13,328 nucleotides of DNA from Candidatus Acetothermia bacterium (GCA_003650505.1 QMQL01000009.1:1-13328); one strand, 5' to 3'; counted from the stretch's first letter, positions 7,239 to 12,672 are shown. The notes: generated by a model from the sequence alone, not told the origin. Translations and numbers: made by a program.

Positions 7239-7798
7239 TTCGCCCCCTTCTCCAACTGGTCGAGCCGCTCTGTGATCTCATCGAGCTTATCCGTCAGCTT
7301 CCGCAGCTCATCGGCTAGATCGCTCGCGTCGACCGCCGGTCCGGGTGGAGGCGGTGGGGGAGGAGGTGCCATCATCCCTATACCCATGCCGCGGCCCATA
7401 CCCATCCCTCGGCCCATTCCACGCCCCATTCCCCGGCCCATGAACGCGCCGGTGGCTGGGGAAGTAGTCGGGGTCAAGCGGCCAGCGGCGAGCTCGAGGA
7501 CCTGCTCCTTCACCGTACCCTGGGTCTGCACCAGCTGTACCCCGGCTTGGGAGAGGACGTTCGATGCGTTCGGCCCGAACGAGCCGGCGACGACGGCCTC
7601 CGCCCCCTCGTTGACCACAAGCTGCGCCGCCTGAATCCCGGCCCCGCCCACCGCCCCGGCGTACGGGTTCTGTATCACCTTATGGGAGACGATCTCTCCT
7701 CCTTCCACATCTAGGACGGTAAACGTCGGGCACCTCCCGAACACCGGGGAGACCGTGTCGTCGAGTCCGCCGCGGTTCGTCGCTGCGACAATCCTCAT
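7235..7798 (-). CDS. NifX-family domain fused to Met/Gly/Arg repeat, polyproline and C-terminal coiled coil
   Basis: The 187-residue protein is modular. Residues 1-105 form a NifX/orange-protein domain (SPVFGRCP, GGAGIQAAQLV, AGSFGPNA). Residues 120-143 are a run of MGRG/MG repeats, 145-152 are eight consecutive prolines, and 155-185 form a charged amphipathic helix with heptad leucines (LADELRKLTDKLDEITERLD) predicted to coil. Most family members are single-domain, so the tail is the unusual part. Its end (LEKGAK) resembles the end of the DUF5320-like protein encoded first in the operon (LEKGA), which suggests homo- or heteromeric assembly through these helices. The start is an ATG with AAGGAGG 7 nt upstream, 12 nt after the preceding stop. 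Cofactor binding is inferred from the fold family, and the precise role is unknown. Confidence 0.88.
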   Translation of the reverse strand: MRIVAATNRGGLDDTVSPVFGRCPTFTVLDVEGGEIVSHKVIQNPYAGAVGGAGIQAAQLVVNEGAEAVVAGSFGPNASNVLSQAGVQLVQTQGTVKEQVLELAAGRLTPTTSPATGAFMGRGMGRGMGRGMGMGRGMGIGMMAPPPPPPPPGPAVDASDLADELRKLTDKLDEITERLDQLEKGAK

Positions 7799-7810
7799 CT
7801 AACCGCCTCC

Positions 7811-8071
7811 TTAGACCTGTTCAGTCTGATATGGAGCCACCGGATAAGGGTAGGTCCGGTAGCCACCGTAGCTGGGAGCCCGACCGTAACCCGTCCACCC
7901 CGGATAGGCGCCGCCGTACACCCCGGTCCACCACCATCCTCGGGGTAGCCAGGGAAAGTTGCGGCAGTAAGGGTAGGGGTTCCCAGGCCAAGCGTACGCG
8001 CCGCGTCCCCGGCCGTACACCCCGCGGCCCCGTCCCATCCCGTACCCGCGTCCGAACCATCCACCGCGCAT
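7811..8071 (-). CDS. Small Gly/Tyr/Trp-rich protein, DUF5320-like
   Basis: The 86-residue protein has extreme composition. An N-terminal Gly/Arg/aromatic part (GRGYGMGRGRGVYGRGRG) is followed by NPYPYCRNFPWLPRGWWW, with the only cysteine (Cys36 by my count), and then a Gly/Tyr/Pro-rich tail. The NPYPYCRxFPWLPRGW element is one I associate with DUF5320-like proteins found next to NifX and Mrp-type genes in anaerobes, so I place it there without a biochemical function. I chose the ATG at 8071, which has AGGAG 10 nt upstream. An in-frame GTG at 8080 would overlap the upstream stop by 4 nt but leaves only 1 nt after AGGAG. A structural or scaffolding role, or cofactor wrapping by aromatic residues, is conceivable but unproven. 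Confidence 0.72.
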   Translation of the reverse strand: MRGGWFGRGYGMGRGRGVYGRGRGAYAWPGNPYPYCRNFPWLPRGWWWTGVYGGAYPGWTGYGRAPSYGGYRTYPYPVAPYQTEQV

Positions 8072-8076
8072 CGCGA

Positions 8077-8385
8077 TCACGCTCCTTTCTCCAGCTCTTC
8101 CAGCCGCTTGGCGAGCGCTTCAAGCTGCCGCTCGAGTGCCTCCTTTTGCGCCTTCAACGCCTGTAGTTCCTGGTCACGGGACAGGGGCGCGCCGCCGTAA
8201 TACGGCCATCCCCCGACTGTTCCAGTCGGGGAGCCGATCCACTTGGCAAACTGCCCGAGCTGCCCGGTCGCCTGCAGATACTGGGCCCCGGGCGGCATCC
8301 CTCCCCAGCCCGGGGAGTAGCCGAATCGCATCCAGCCCGGCATCCCCGTAAGGTAGAACATGTTTCGATGTCCGTATCCACCCAT
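8077..8385 (-). CDS. DUF5320-like protein with C-terminal coiled coil; first gene of the cofactor operon
   Basis: The 102-residue protein starts with a Gly/aromatic segment (MGGYGHRNMFYLTGMPGWMR), followed by FGYSPGWGG and PPGAQYLQATGQLGQF, a pattern I recognise from DUF5320-like proteins. It ends with a long heptad helix (residues 68-100, with leucines and alternating Lys/Glu) predicted to be a coiled coil. The ATG at 8385 is set by a near-perfect Shine-Dalgarno, AGGAGGTG, 6 nt upstream. The frame stays open further upstream, but that part lies over the promoter and has no family resemblance. Transcription is expected from the TTGCGT-N16-TATAAT promoter at 8422-8449. A 9-bp inverted repeat lies inside the gene (8211-8231). 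Function is unknown; partnership with the coiled-coil NifX fusion two genes downstream is an inference. Confidence 0.82.
   Translation of the reverse strand: MGGYGHRNMFYLTGMPGWMRFGYSPGWGGMPPGAQYLQATGQLGQFAKWIGSPTGTVGGWPYYGGAPLSRDQELQALKAQKEALERQLEALAKRLEELEKGA
8211..8231. repeat. Perfect 9-bp inverted repeat (hairpin) inside the DUF5320-like gene
   Basis: CCCCGACTG (8211-8219) and CAGTCGGGG (8223-8231) are exact reverse complements around a 3-nt loop. In the minus-strand mRNA this gives a GC-rich stem with a GAA loop. No T tract follows on either strand, so it is not a standard intrinsic terminator. It could act as an mRNA stability element, or be a chance by-product of coding sequence. Confidence 0.6.
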
Positions 8386-8421
8386 GATCCCACCTCCTGT
8401 GAAGAGAAGACTCGACGTAGT

Positions 8422-8449
8422 ATTATAAGCATATGCACAAAAAACGCAA
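8422..8449 (-). promoter_or_regulatory. Sigma70-type promoter of the cofactor operon
   Basis: Read on the minus strand, TTGCGT (8449-8444) is followed by a 16-nt spacer and a consensus TATAAT (8427-8422). Transcription would begin near 8415, about 30 nt before the ATG at 8385, leaving room for the strong Shine-Dalgarno. It is the best promoter match in the cluster and lies directly upstream of its first gene. Confidence 0.75.
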
Positions 8450-8460
8450 CGCCGCGTTGC
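8446..8460. promoter_or_regulatory. 15-bp inverted repeat: candidate operator shared by the divergent promoters
   Basis: GCAACG (8446-8451), CCG, CGTTGC (8455-8460) is a perfect 6-bp dyad with a 3-nt centre. It overlaps the minus-strand -35 box (8444-8449) and the plus-strand -35 box (8457-8462), so a protein bound here could block both promoters at once. The natural candidate binder is the DUF134 protein encoded 53 nt to the right. The assignment is an inference from position and symmetry. Confidence 0.6.
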
Positions 8461-8486
8461 CAGAACGCGAGGGAGCACCGTAGACT
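8457..8486 (+). promoter_or_regulatory. Candidate promoter of the DUF134 gene
   Basis: TTGCCA (8457-8462), an 18-nt spacer and TAGACT (8481-8486) form a moderate sigma70 match. The start would be near 8493, about 20 nt before the ATG, with GGAGGGGAG as ribosome site. The match is weaker than that of the divergent promoter. Its -35 uses half of the 15-bp inverted repeat, which would fit autoregulation. Confidence 0.5.
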
Positions 8487-8512
8487 GTAGAAGGTGACCG
8501 GTAGGAGGGGAG

Positions 8513-8863
8513 ATGCCGCGCAACAAGAAGCCGCGCTATTGCCGAGAATTCGGGGGCTTTGACCTGTTCAAGCCCTCGGGGATCCCCCTCTCCCAACTCG
8601 AGCTCGTCGAGATCGACCTCGATGAGCTCGAGGCGATGCGGCTCTGCGACCTCGAAGGGCTCCACCAGGAACAGGCGGCAGAGGCGATGAAGGTTTCGCG
8701 CGGTACGGTCCAACGCCTGCTGCAATCCGGTCGGATGAAGCTCCTCGACGTGATCTTCCACGGGAAGGGGCTCGTCGTCCGGGAGTGCGATCACGTGTTC
8801 ATCCGTCCCCGCGGGCAAGGCCGTCATCGCCACGGGAGGAGACCGTATCACGAACCCCAGTAA
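8513..8863 (+). CDS. DUF134 family helix-turn-helix protein, probable regulator of the divergent cluster
   Basis: The 116-residue protein matches the DUF134 (PF02001) layout: an N-terminal RYCREFGGFDLFKPSGIPL (8-26), LVEIDLDELEAMRLCDLEGL (31-50), and then a helix-turn-helix resembling sigma region 4 (HQEQAAEAMKVSRGTVQRLL, 51-70). A segment with ECDH (91-94) and a His/Arg-rich tail (RHRHGRRPYH, 104-113) follow. Cys10, Cys45, Cys92 and the tail histidines could bind a metal or cluster and make the protein a cofactor sensor, but this is an inference. It is divergent from the cofactor operon with 127 nt between the start codons, and a shared palindrome lies over both -35 boxes. DUF134 genes are commonly neighbours of NifX/Mrp-type genes in anaerobes; I know of no direct functional proof. 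Confidence 0.88.
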   Translation: MPRNKKPRYCREFGGFDLFKPSGIPLSQLELVEIDLDELEAMRLCDLEGLHQEQAAEAMKVSRGTVQRLLQSGRMKLLDVIFHGKGLVVRECDHVFIRPRGQGRHRHGRRPYHEPQ

Positions 8864-8871
8864 GATTCAGG

Positions 8872-8877
8872 TATAAT
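8872..8877 (+). promoter_or_regulatory. Possible -10 box upstream of glyS
   Basis: A perfect TATAAT hexamer (8872-8877) lies 42 nt before the glyS ATG and just after the DUF134 stop. No good -35 is seen 16-18 nt upstream, so the promoter is only tentative. The short leader (about 35 nt) leaves no room for a T-box riboswitch. Confidence 0.35.
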
Positions 8878-8919
8878 CGAAATTCGCGCTAGAAAAGCCG
8901 CACCATACCTGGAGGAGAG

Positions 8920-10386
8920 ATGGCCGACAATACGACGATGGAGAAGATCGTCGCTCTGTGTAAACGACGGGGATTCATATTCCAATCGAGTGAGATCTAC
9001 GGCGGGATCGGCGGATTCTGGGATTACGGCCCGCTTGGGGTCGAGCTGAAGCGGAACATCAAGGAGGCATGGTGGCGCGACATGGTGGCCGGACACGACG
9101 ACACGCAGGCCCCGCCGAACGCCCCATCGGCCTACGCGATGGTCGGCCTCGACACATCGATCATCATGCACCCGCAGGTCTGGAAGGCGAGCGGGCACTA
9201 CGACCAGTTCTACGACCTGTTCGTCGATTGCCGGACGTGCAAGGCCCGGTTCCGCGCCGACCAGCTCGGCGAATACCCCTGCCCGCGGAAGCCGAGCAGA
9301 CGCGCCGGAGAAGGGGAAGACTGCGACCTGACCGAGCCGCGCGAGTTCAACCTGATGTTCAAGACCTACGTCGGCGCTCTGATCGATCCGACCGCCGAGG
9401 CCTACCTGAGGCCGGAAACCGCTCAGGGGATCTTCGTCAACTTCAAGAACGTCCTCTCCACAACGAGGGTGAAGATCCCGTTCGGGATCGCCCAGATCGG
9501 AAAGTCGTTCCGGAACGAGATCACCCCCCGGAACTTCACGTTCCGCTCCCGCGAGTTCGAACAGATGGAGATCGAGTTCTTCTGCTCTCCCGAGGAGTCC
9601 GAGGACTGGTACTCCTACTGGCGGGACCGGCGCCTCGACTGGTACACTTCCCTCGGGCTGAGAAGCGACAACCTCAGGCTCCGTGAGCACGAGCCGGCCG
9701 AGCGGGCGCATTACTCGTGCGGGACGGCGGACATCGAGTACGCTTTCCCTTTCCTCCCCGAGGGAGAATTCGGAGAGCTAGAAGGGGTATCACACCGGGG
9801 GGATTTCGACCTTAGGAGCCATATGGAGGGGAAGCTGATCCGGGATGGGGACGAACTCGTCGTCGAGCTTGACGAGGAGGGCAAACCGCGCTATCCGGGG
9901 AGCGGTAAGGACCTCTCCTACTTCGACGAGGCGACGAAGCGGAAGTTCATCCCGCACGTGATCGAACCGTCGGCCGGGGCCGATCGGACGGCGCTCGCCT
10001 TCCTGTGCGAGGCGTACGACGAGGACGCGATCCCCGACGAGAAAGGGACCCTCCAAGAGCGGGTCGTCCTCCGCCTCCATCCCCGGATCGCCCCGATCAA
10101 AGTCGCCGTCTTCCCACTCGTGAAGAAGGACGGGATGCCCGAGATCGCCGCCTCGATCTACCGGGAGCTTAAGAAGCGCTGGAACGTGTTCTACGACGAG
10201 AAGGGTTCGATCGGCCGCCGCTACCGCCGGCAGGATGAGTCGGGGACCCCGTTCTGCATCACCGTCGATTCCCAGACCCTAGCCGACGACACCGTCACCC
10301 TCCGCGACCGGGACACGACGAAGCAGGAGCGGGTCAGGATCGATGACCTCGATGGGGTTATCGGAGAGCGGTTGACCGCGAACTAA
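8920..10386 (+). CDS. glyS: Glycyl-tRNA synthetase, single-chain alpha2 type
   Basis: The 488-residue enzyme charges tRNA-Gly with glycine. It is the class IIa single-chain form, not the alpha2-beta2 GlyQ/GlyS pair. Near the N-terminus are KRRGFIFQSSEIYGG and DYGPLG (35-40). RPETAQG (164-170), the motif 2 FRNE (197-200) with TFRSREFEQMEIEFF after it, SHRGDFDL (291-298) and the motif 3 EPSAGADRT (349-357) complete the catalytic core. Residues from about 385 form the anticodon-binding domain. Cysteines 104, 107, 121 and 135 in the insertion between motifs 1 and 2 look like a zinc knuckle. The ATG has a clear GGAGGAGA site. The final TAA overlaps the convergent phosphate-permease stop. Length is within the usual range for this form. 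Confidence 0.97.
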   Translation: MADNTTMEKIVALCKRRGFIFQSSEIYGGIGGFWDYGPLGVELKRNIKEAWWRDMVAGHDDTQAPPNAPSAYAMVGLDTSIIMHPQVWKASGHYDQFYDLFVDCRTCKARFRADQLGEYPCPRKPSRRAGEGEDCDLTEPREFNLMFKTYVGALIDPTAEAYLRPETAQGIFVNFKNVLSTTRVKIPFGIAQIGKSFRNEITPRNFTFRSREFEQMEIEFFCSPEESEDWYSYWRDRRLDWYTSLGLRSDNLRLREHEPAERAHYSCGTADIEYAFPFLPEGEFGELEGVSHRGDFDLRSHMEGKLIRDGDELVVELDEEGKPRYPGSGKDLSYFDEATKRKFIPHVIEPSAGADRTALAFLCEAYDEDAIPDEKGTLQERVVLRLHPRIAPIKVAVFPLVKKDGMPEIAASIYRELKKRWNVFYDEKGSIGRRYRRQDESGTPFCITVDSQTLADDTVTLRDRDTTKQERVRIDDLDGVIGERLTAN

Positions 10387-11315
10387 TCGAACAGGCCGAC
10401 GAACAGCCCGAGGCCGGCCGATATCGCACCGGCGATCGCCGGTGTCCCGATCCAGCCGAACAGGACGCGGACGAGGACGCGGCCGTCGATCGTCTTCACA
10501 CCCTTGACCAGGCCGATCCCGAGGACCGCCCCAACGACCGCCTGGGAGGCGGAGACCGGGACCCCGATCAGGGCGTAGACGTTGAGGGTTATCGCCTCTG
10601 CCAGAACGACGATCAGTGCGGTCAGGTGATCGAGGGAGACGATCCTGTTCCCGACAGTGCGGACCACCCGACGGCTGAAGGTAAGGATCCCCGCGCCGAT
10701 CGCCAGCGCTCCGATCAGGGCGGCGAGAAACGGGGAGACGACTCCGGCGCCGACGTATACACCGGTCACGTTGGCGACGTTATTCGCCCCGAGGGAATAG
10801 GCGCTGTAGCAGGTCACGAGGATCAACCCGACCCGGATCACCGAGTTGCGCGTCACCAGCCGCGCCGGGAGCGCACGCGGGAACATGATGAGGAGCTTGT
10901 ACGGTATGAACGCGGCGATCATCCCCCCCAGAGGGGTCAGAACCCAAGAGACGAAGATCTTCACGAGCGGCTGGAATGAGACGCCGCCGGCGATCAGGGC
11001 CGCTCCGACGATCGCCCCGACGACCGCCTGGGTGCTCGATACCGGAAGGCCGAGGAACGTCATCAACGTGACGGTGAGGCCGGCGGCGACCATGATTAGG
11101 AAACTCGAGATTAAGGTCTGCGCCCCGATCGCCTCGTAGGCAGCGAACCCCCGGCTCCCCACGGTCACGGCGCCGACCAGTACGAACGCAGCCGCGATGC
11201 TCGCCGCCGTCCAGAACCTGAGTGCTGCGCTCGCCACTATCGGGCCGAACAGGTTCGCGGCGTCGTTAGCGCCGAGCGACCATCCCATGAATAGACCAGC
11301 GATCAATGTCCACAT
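10383..11315 (-). CDS. PiT-family inorganic phosphate permease
   Basis: The 310-residue membrane protein shows the internal duplication of the PiT family. GANDAAN (15-21) and GANNVAN (176-182) are the paired signature motifs, and PVSSTQAVVG (91-100) and PVSASQAVVG (253-262) are the second repeated element. About ten membrane segments are seen, and the polar stretch between the halves is short, as in the compact prokaryotic members. The expected role is low-affinity phosphate (or metal-phosphate) uptake driven by H+ or Na+; related members carry sulfate, so the substrate is not certain. No PhoU-like partner gene lies beside it. Its TAG and the glyS TAA overlap on opposite strands. A TTGCGC-N16-TATAGT promoter lies upstream. 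The Shine-Dalgarno is weak. Confidence 0.93.
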   Translation of the reverse strand: MWTLIAGLFMGWSLGANDAANLFGPIVASAALRFWTAASIAAAFVLVGAVTVGSRGFAAYEAIGAQTLISSFLIMVAAGLTVTLMTFLGLPVSSTQAVVGAIVGAALIAGGVSFQPLVKIFVSWVLTPLGGMIAAFIPYKLLIMFPRALPARLVTRNSVIRVGLILVTCYSAYSLGANNVANVTGVYVGAGVVSPFLAALIGALAIGAGILTFSRRVVRTVGNRIVSLDHLTALIVVLAEAITLNVYALIGVPVSASQAVVGAVLGIGLVKGVKTIDGRVLVRVLFGWIGTPAIAGAISAGLGLFVGLFD

Positions 11316-11349
11316 AGCTTCGTTCTCTACCGATCGATTGAATTCCTAG

Positions 11350-11377
11350 ACTATAGGGGTTCCGGTCGCCCGCGCAA
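11350..11377 (-). promoter_or_regulatory. Sigma70-type promoter of the phosphate permease gene
   Basis: On the minus strand TTGCGC (11377-11372) is followed by a 16-nt spacer and TATAGT (11355-11350). Transcription would start near 11343, about 28 nt before the ATG at 11315. Both boxes are close to consensus. Confidence 0.6.
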
Positions 11378-11393
11378 GGATTTCGTAGAAGTC

Positions 11394-11422
11394 TTGATTT
11401 AGATTTAATCTGAAAGTATACT
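11394..11422 (+). promoter_or_regulatory. Sigma70-type promoter of the perR-mutM-rbr operon, apparently giving a leaderless mRNA
   Basis: TTGATT (11394-11399), a 17-nt spacer and TATACT (11417-11422) make a strong sigma70 match. Only six bases (TGTTCT) separate the -10 box from the ATG at 11429, so the normal start point falls on the A of the start codon. No Shine-Dalgarno is present. Both facts point to a leaderless transcript. Confidence 0.72.
11399..11413. promoter_or_regulatory. PerR-box-like operator between -35 and -10
   Basis: TTAGATTTAATCTGA contains a perfect AGATT-T-AATCT dyad centred on 11406. It matches the Bacillus PerR box (TTATAATNATTATAA) at 9 of the 14 defined positions by my alignment. 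It fills the spacer of the promoter for the PerR-like gene itself, which fits autorepression. Assignment is by similarity and position. Confidence 0.55.
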
Positions 11423-11428
11423 TGTTCT

Positions 11429-11863
11429 ATGAACGCTGATGAAGAACGCTCTTCACGGCTGAGGGAGCTCGGACTGACACCGACGATTCAGCGGCTGGCA
11501 GTGTTGGAGTACCTCGACAACACCGATGAACACCCGACCGCGGACAAGGTATACACCGCGATTCGGGAGAGATTCCCGACGATATCGCGAGCCACGGTCT
11601 ACAACACCCTCGCTCTGTTAACCAAATCCGAAGCAATCGTTAGATTGACGATCGATCCGGCCGCCTCGCGCTACGACGCCGCAGACTCTCCGCATGCTCA
11701 TTTTTTCTGTCGAATCTGTCGCAACGTGTACGACATCGATCTACCTCAAGGTTCCCCTTCCCTATCCGTAGCCGACGGCCACAAAATAAAAGCGGTGCAG
11801 ACCTACGCATACGGAATATGCGCGGCTTGCCTGAAGAGACACAAGGAGGAGAAGGATGCCTGA
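11429..11863 (+). CDS. perR: PerR-like peroxide-sensing Fur family repressor
   Basis: The 144-residue Fur-family protein has an N-terminal winged helix (about 1-80; recognition region TISRATVYNTLALL) and a C-terminal dimerisation domain. Two CxxC pairs (Cys94, Cys97; Cys131, Cys134) form the structural zinc site. The five regulatory-metal ligands of Bacillus PerR (His37, Asp85, His91, His93, Asp104) are all present with an offset of two: His35, Asp83, His89, His91, Asp102. Asp102, where Fur proteins carry Glu, is the residue associated with peroxide sensitivity. PerR represses until H2O2 oxidises the Fe(II)-binding histidines. The next gene, mutM, overlaps by 8 nt and rubrerythrin follows, which is a fitting regulon. 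The start at 11429 is consistent with a leaderless mRNA. Confidence 0.88.
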   Translation: MNADEERSSRLRELGLTPTIQRLAVLEYLDNTDEHPTADKVYTAIRERFPTISRATVYNTLALLTKSEAIVRLTIDPAASRYDAADSPHAHFFCRICRNVYDIDLPQGSPSLSVADGHKIKAVQTYAYGICAACLKRHKEEKDA

Positions 11864-12638
11864 GCTTCCCGAGGTGCAGACGATCGTCCGCGGGCTGCGC
11901 GAGGAGATCACCGGGGCGCAGATCGAGAAGCTTCAGGTGATCGATCCGCGGATCTCCCTTCCCGAGAAGAAGATCATCGGGAAGAGGATCTCCGCCATCG
12001 AACGCAGGGGAAAATACATAGTCTTCAAGCTCTCCCCGAGCGGGTCGCTCATCTTCCACCTGCGCATGTCGGGGCGGCTCCTCCGGGTCTGCGCCGAGGG
12101 GGAGGGGCGCTACTCCCGCCTCGTCCTCCACCTCGATTCCGGGGTCCTCAGATTCGTCAACCCGCGCCGGCTGGGGACGGTCGAGTACTCCGCGAACGGA
12201 TTCCCCCATGAACTGGGGGTAGAACCGCTCTCCGAAGCGTTCACGCCCCGCCGTCTTCGGGGGCTCCTCAAGGGGAGCCGGAGTCCGGTCAAGACCTTCC
12301 TCATGGACCAGCGGAAGATCGCCGGGCTGGGGAACATCTACGCCGCAGAGGCGCTCTGGCGGGCGCGGATCGACCCAAGGCGGCCGGCGAACACCCTCAC
12401 CCCCAAGGAGGGGCACGCCCTCCACTCCGGCATCGTAACCGTGCTCAAAGAGGCGATAGAACATATGGGGACCACCTTCTCCGACTATAGGACCGCGGAT
12501 GGAACGGAAGGAGGGTTTCAGGACTTTCTCGCGGTCTACGGGAAGGATGGCGAACCCTGCTCCCGCTGCGGAACGAAAATCGAACGGATCAAGCAGGGGG
12601 GAAGGTCGACCTACCTGTGCCCCGGCTGCCAAAGATGA
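11856..12638 (+). CDS. mutM: Formamidopyrimidine-DNA glycosylase (Fpg/MutM)
   Basis: The 260-residue bifunctional DNA glycosylase/AP lyase excises 8-oxoguanine and formamidopyrimidines. The N-terminal PELPEVQT supplies the catalytic Pro2 (after Met removal) and Glu3. Lys53 in RRGKY, HLRMSG (68-73), the helix-two-turn-helix with QRKIAGLGNIYAAEALW, and the C-terminal zinc finger (Cys235, Cys238, Cys255, Cys258; CxxC-x16-CxxC) are all intact. The length is normal for the family. The ATG lies inside the end of perR (8-nt overlap) behind AAGGAGGAGAAGG, so the two are probably translationally coupled. Placement under a PerR-like regulator links oxidised-base repair to peroxide sensing. Confidence 0.97.
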   Translation: MPELPEVQTIVRGLREEITGAQIEKLQVIDPRISLPEKKIIGKRISAIERRGKYIVFKLSPSGSLIFHLRMSGRLLRVCAEGEGRYSRLVLHLDSGVLRFVNPRRLGTVEYSANGFPHELGVEPLSEAFTPRRLRGLLKGSRSPVKTFLMDQRKIAGLGNIYAAEALWRARIDPRRPANTLTPKEGHALHSGIVTVLKEAIEHMGTTFSDYRTADGTEGGFQDFLAVYGKDGEPCSRCGTKIERIKQGGRSTYLCPGCQR

Positions 12639-12672
12639 GACGAAGGACAACTTACAGAAGGAGGAATCAACT

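Noticed and set aside
6885..7798. Nitrogen-fixation locus
   Set aside because: The NifX-family domains alone do not indicate nif function. There is no nifH, D, K, E, N or true NifB (radical SAM fused) in the window, and the context fits orange-protein-type clusters better.
8386..8526. 47-residue N-terminal extension of the DUF5320-like gene
   Set aside because: The extension covers both promoters and the palindrome, has no family resemblance, and a near-perfect Shine-Dalgarno sits before the ATG at 8385.
8864..8919. T-box riboswitch upstream of glyS
   Set aside because: The space between the DUF134 stop and the glyS start is only 56 nt, too short, and no T-box sequence or specifier stem is seen.
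8848..9711. 287-codon minus-strand frame opposite the start of glyS
   Set aside because: It is antisense to the conserved catalytic core of glycyl-tRNA synthetase and has a composition typical of shadow frames.
11640..12650. 336-codon minus-strand frame opposite perR and mutM
   Set aside because: The plus-strand frames have intact PerR and MutM motifs. The antisense product is Pro/Arg/Asp-rich without recognisable domains or a ribosome site.
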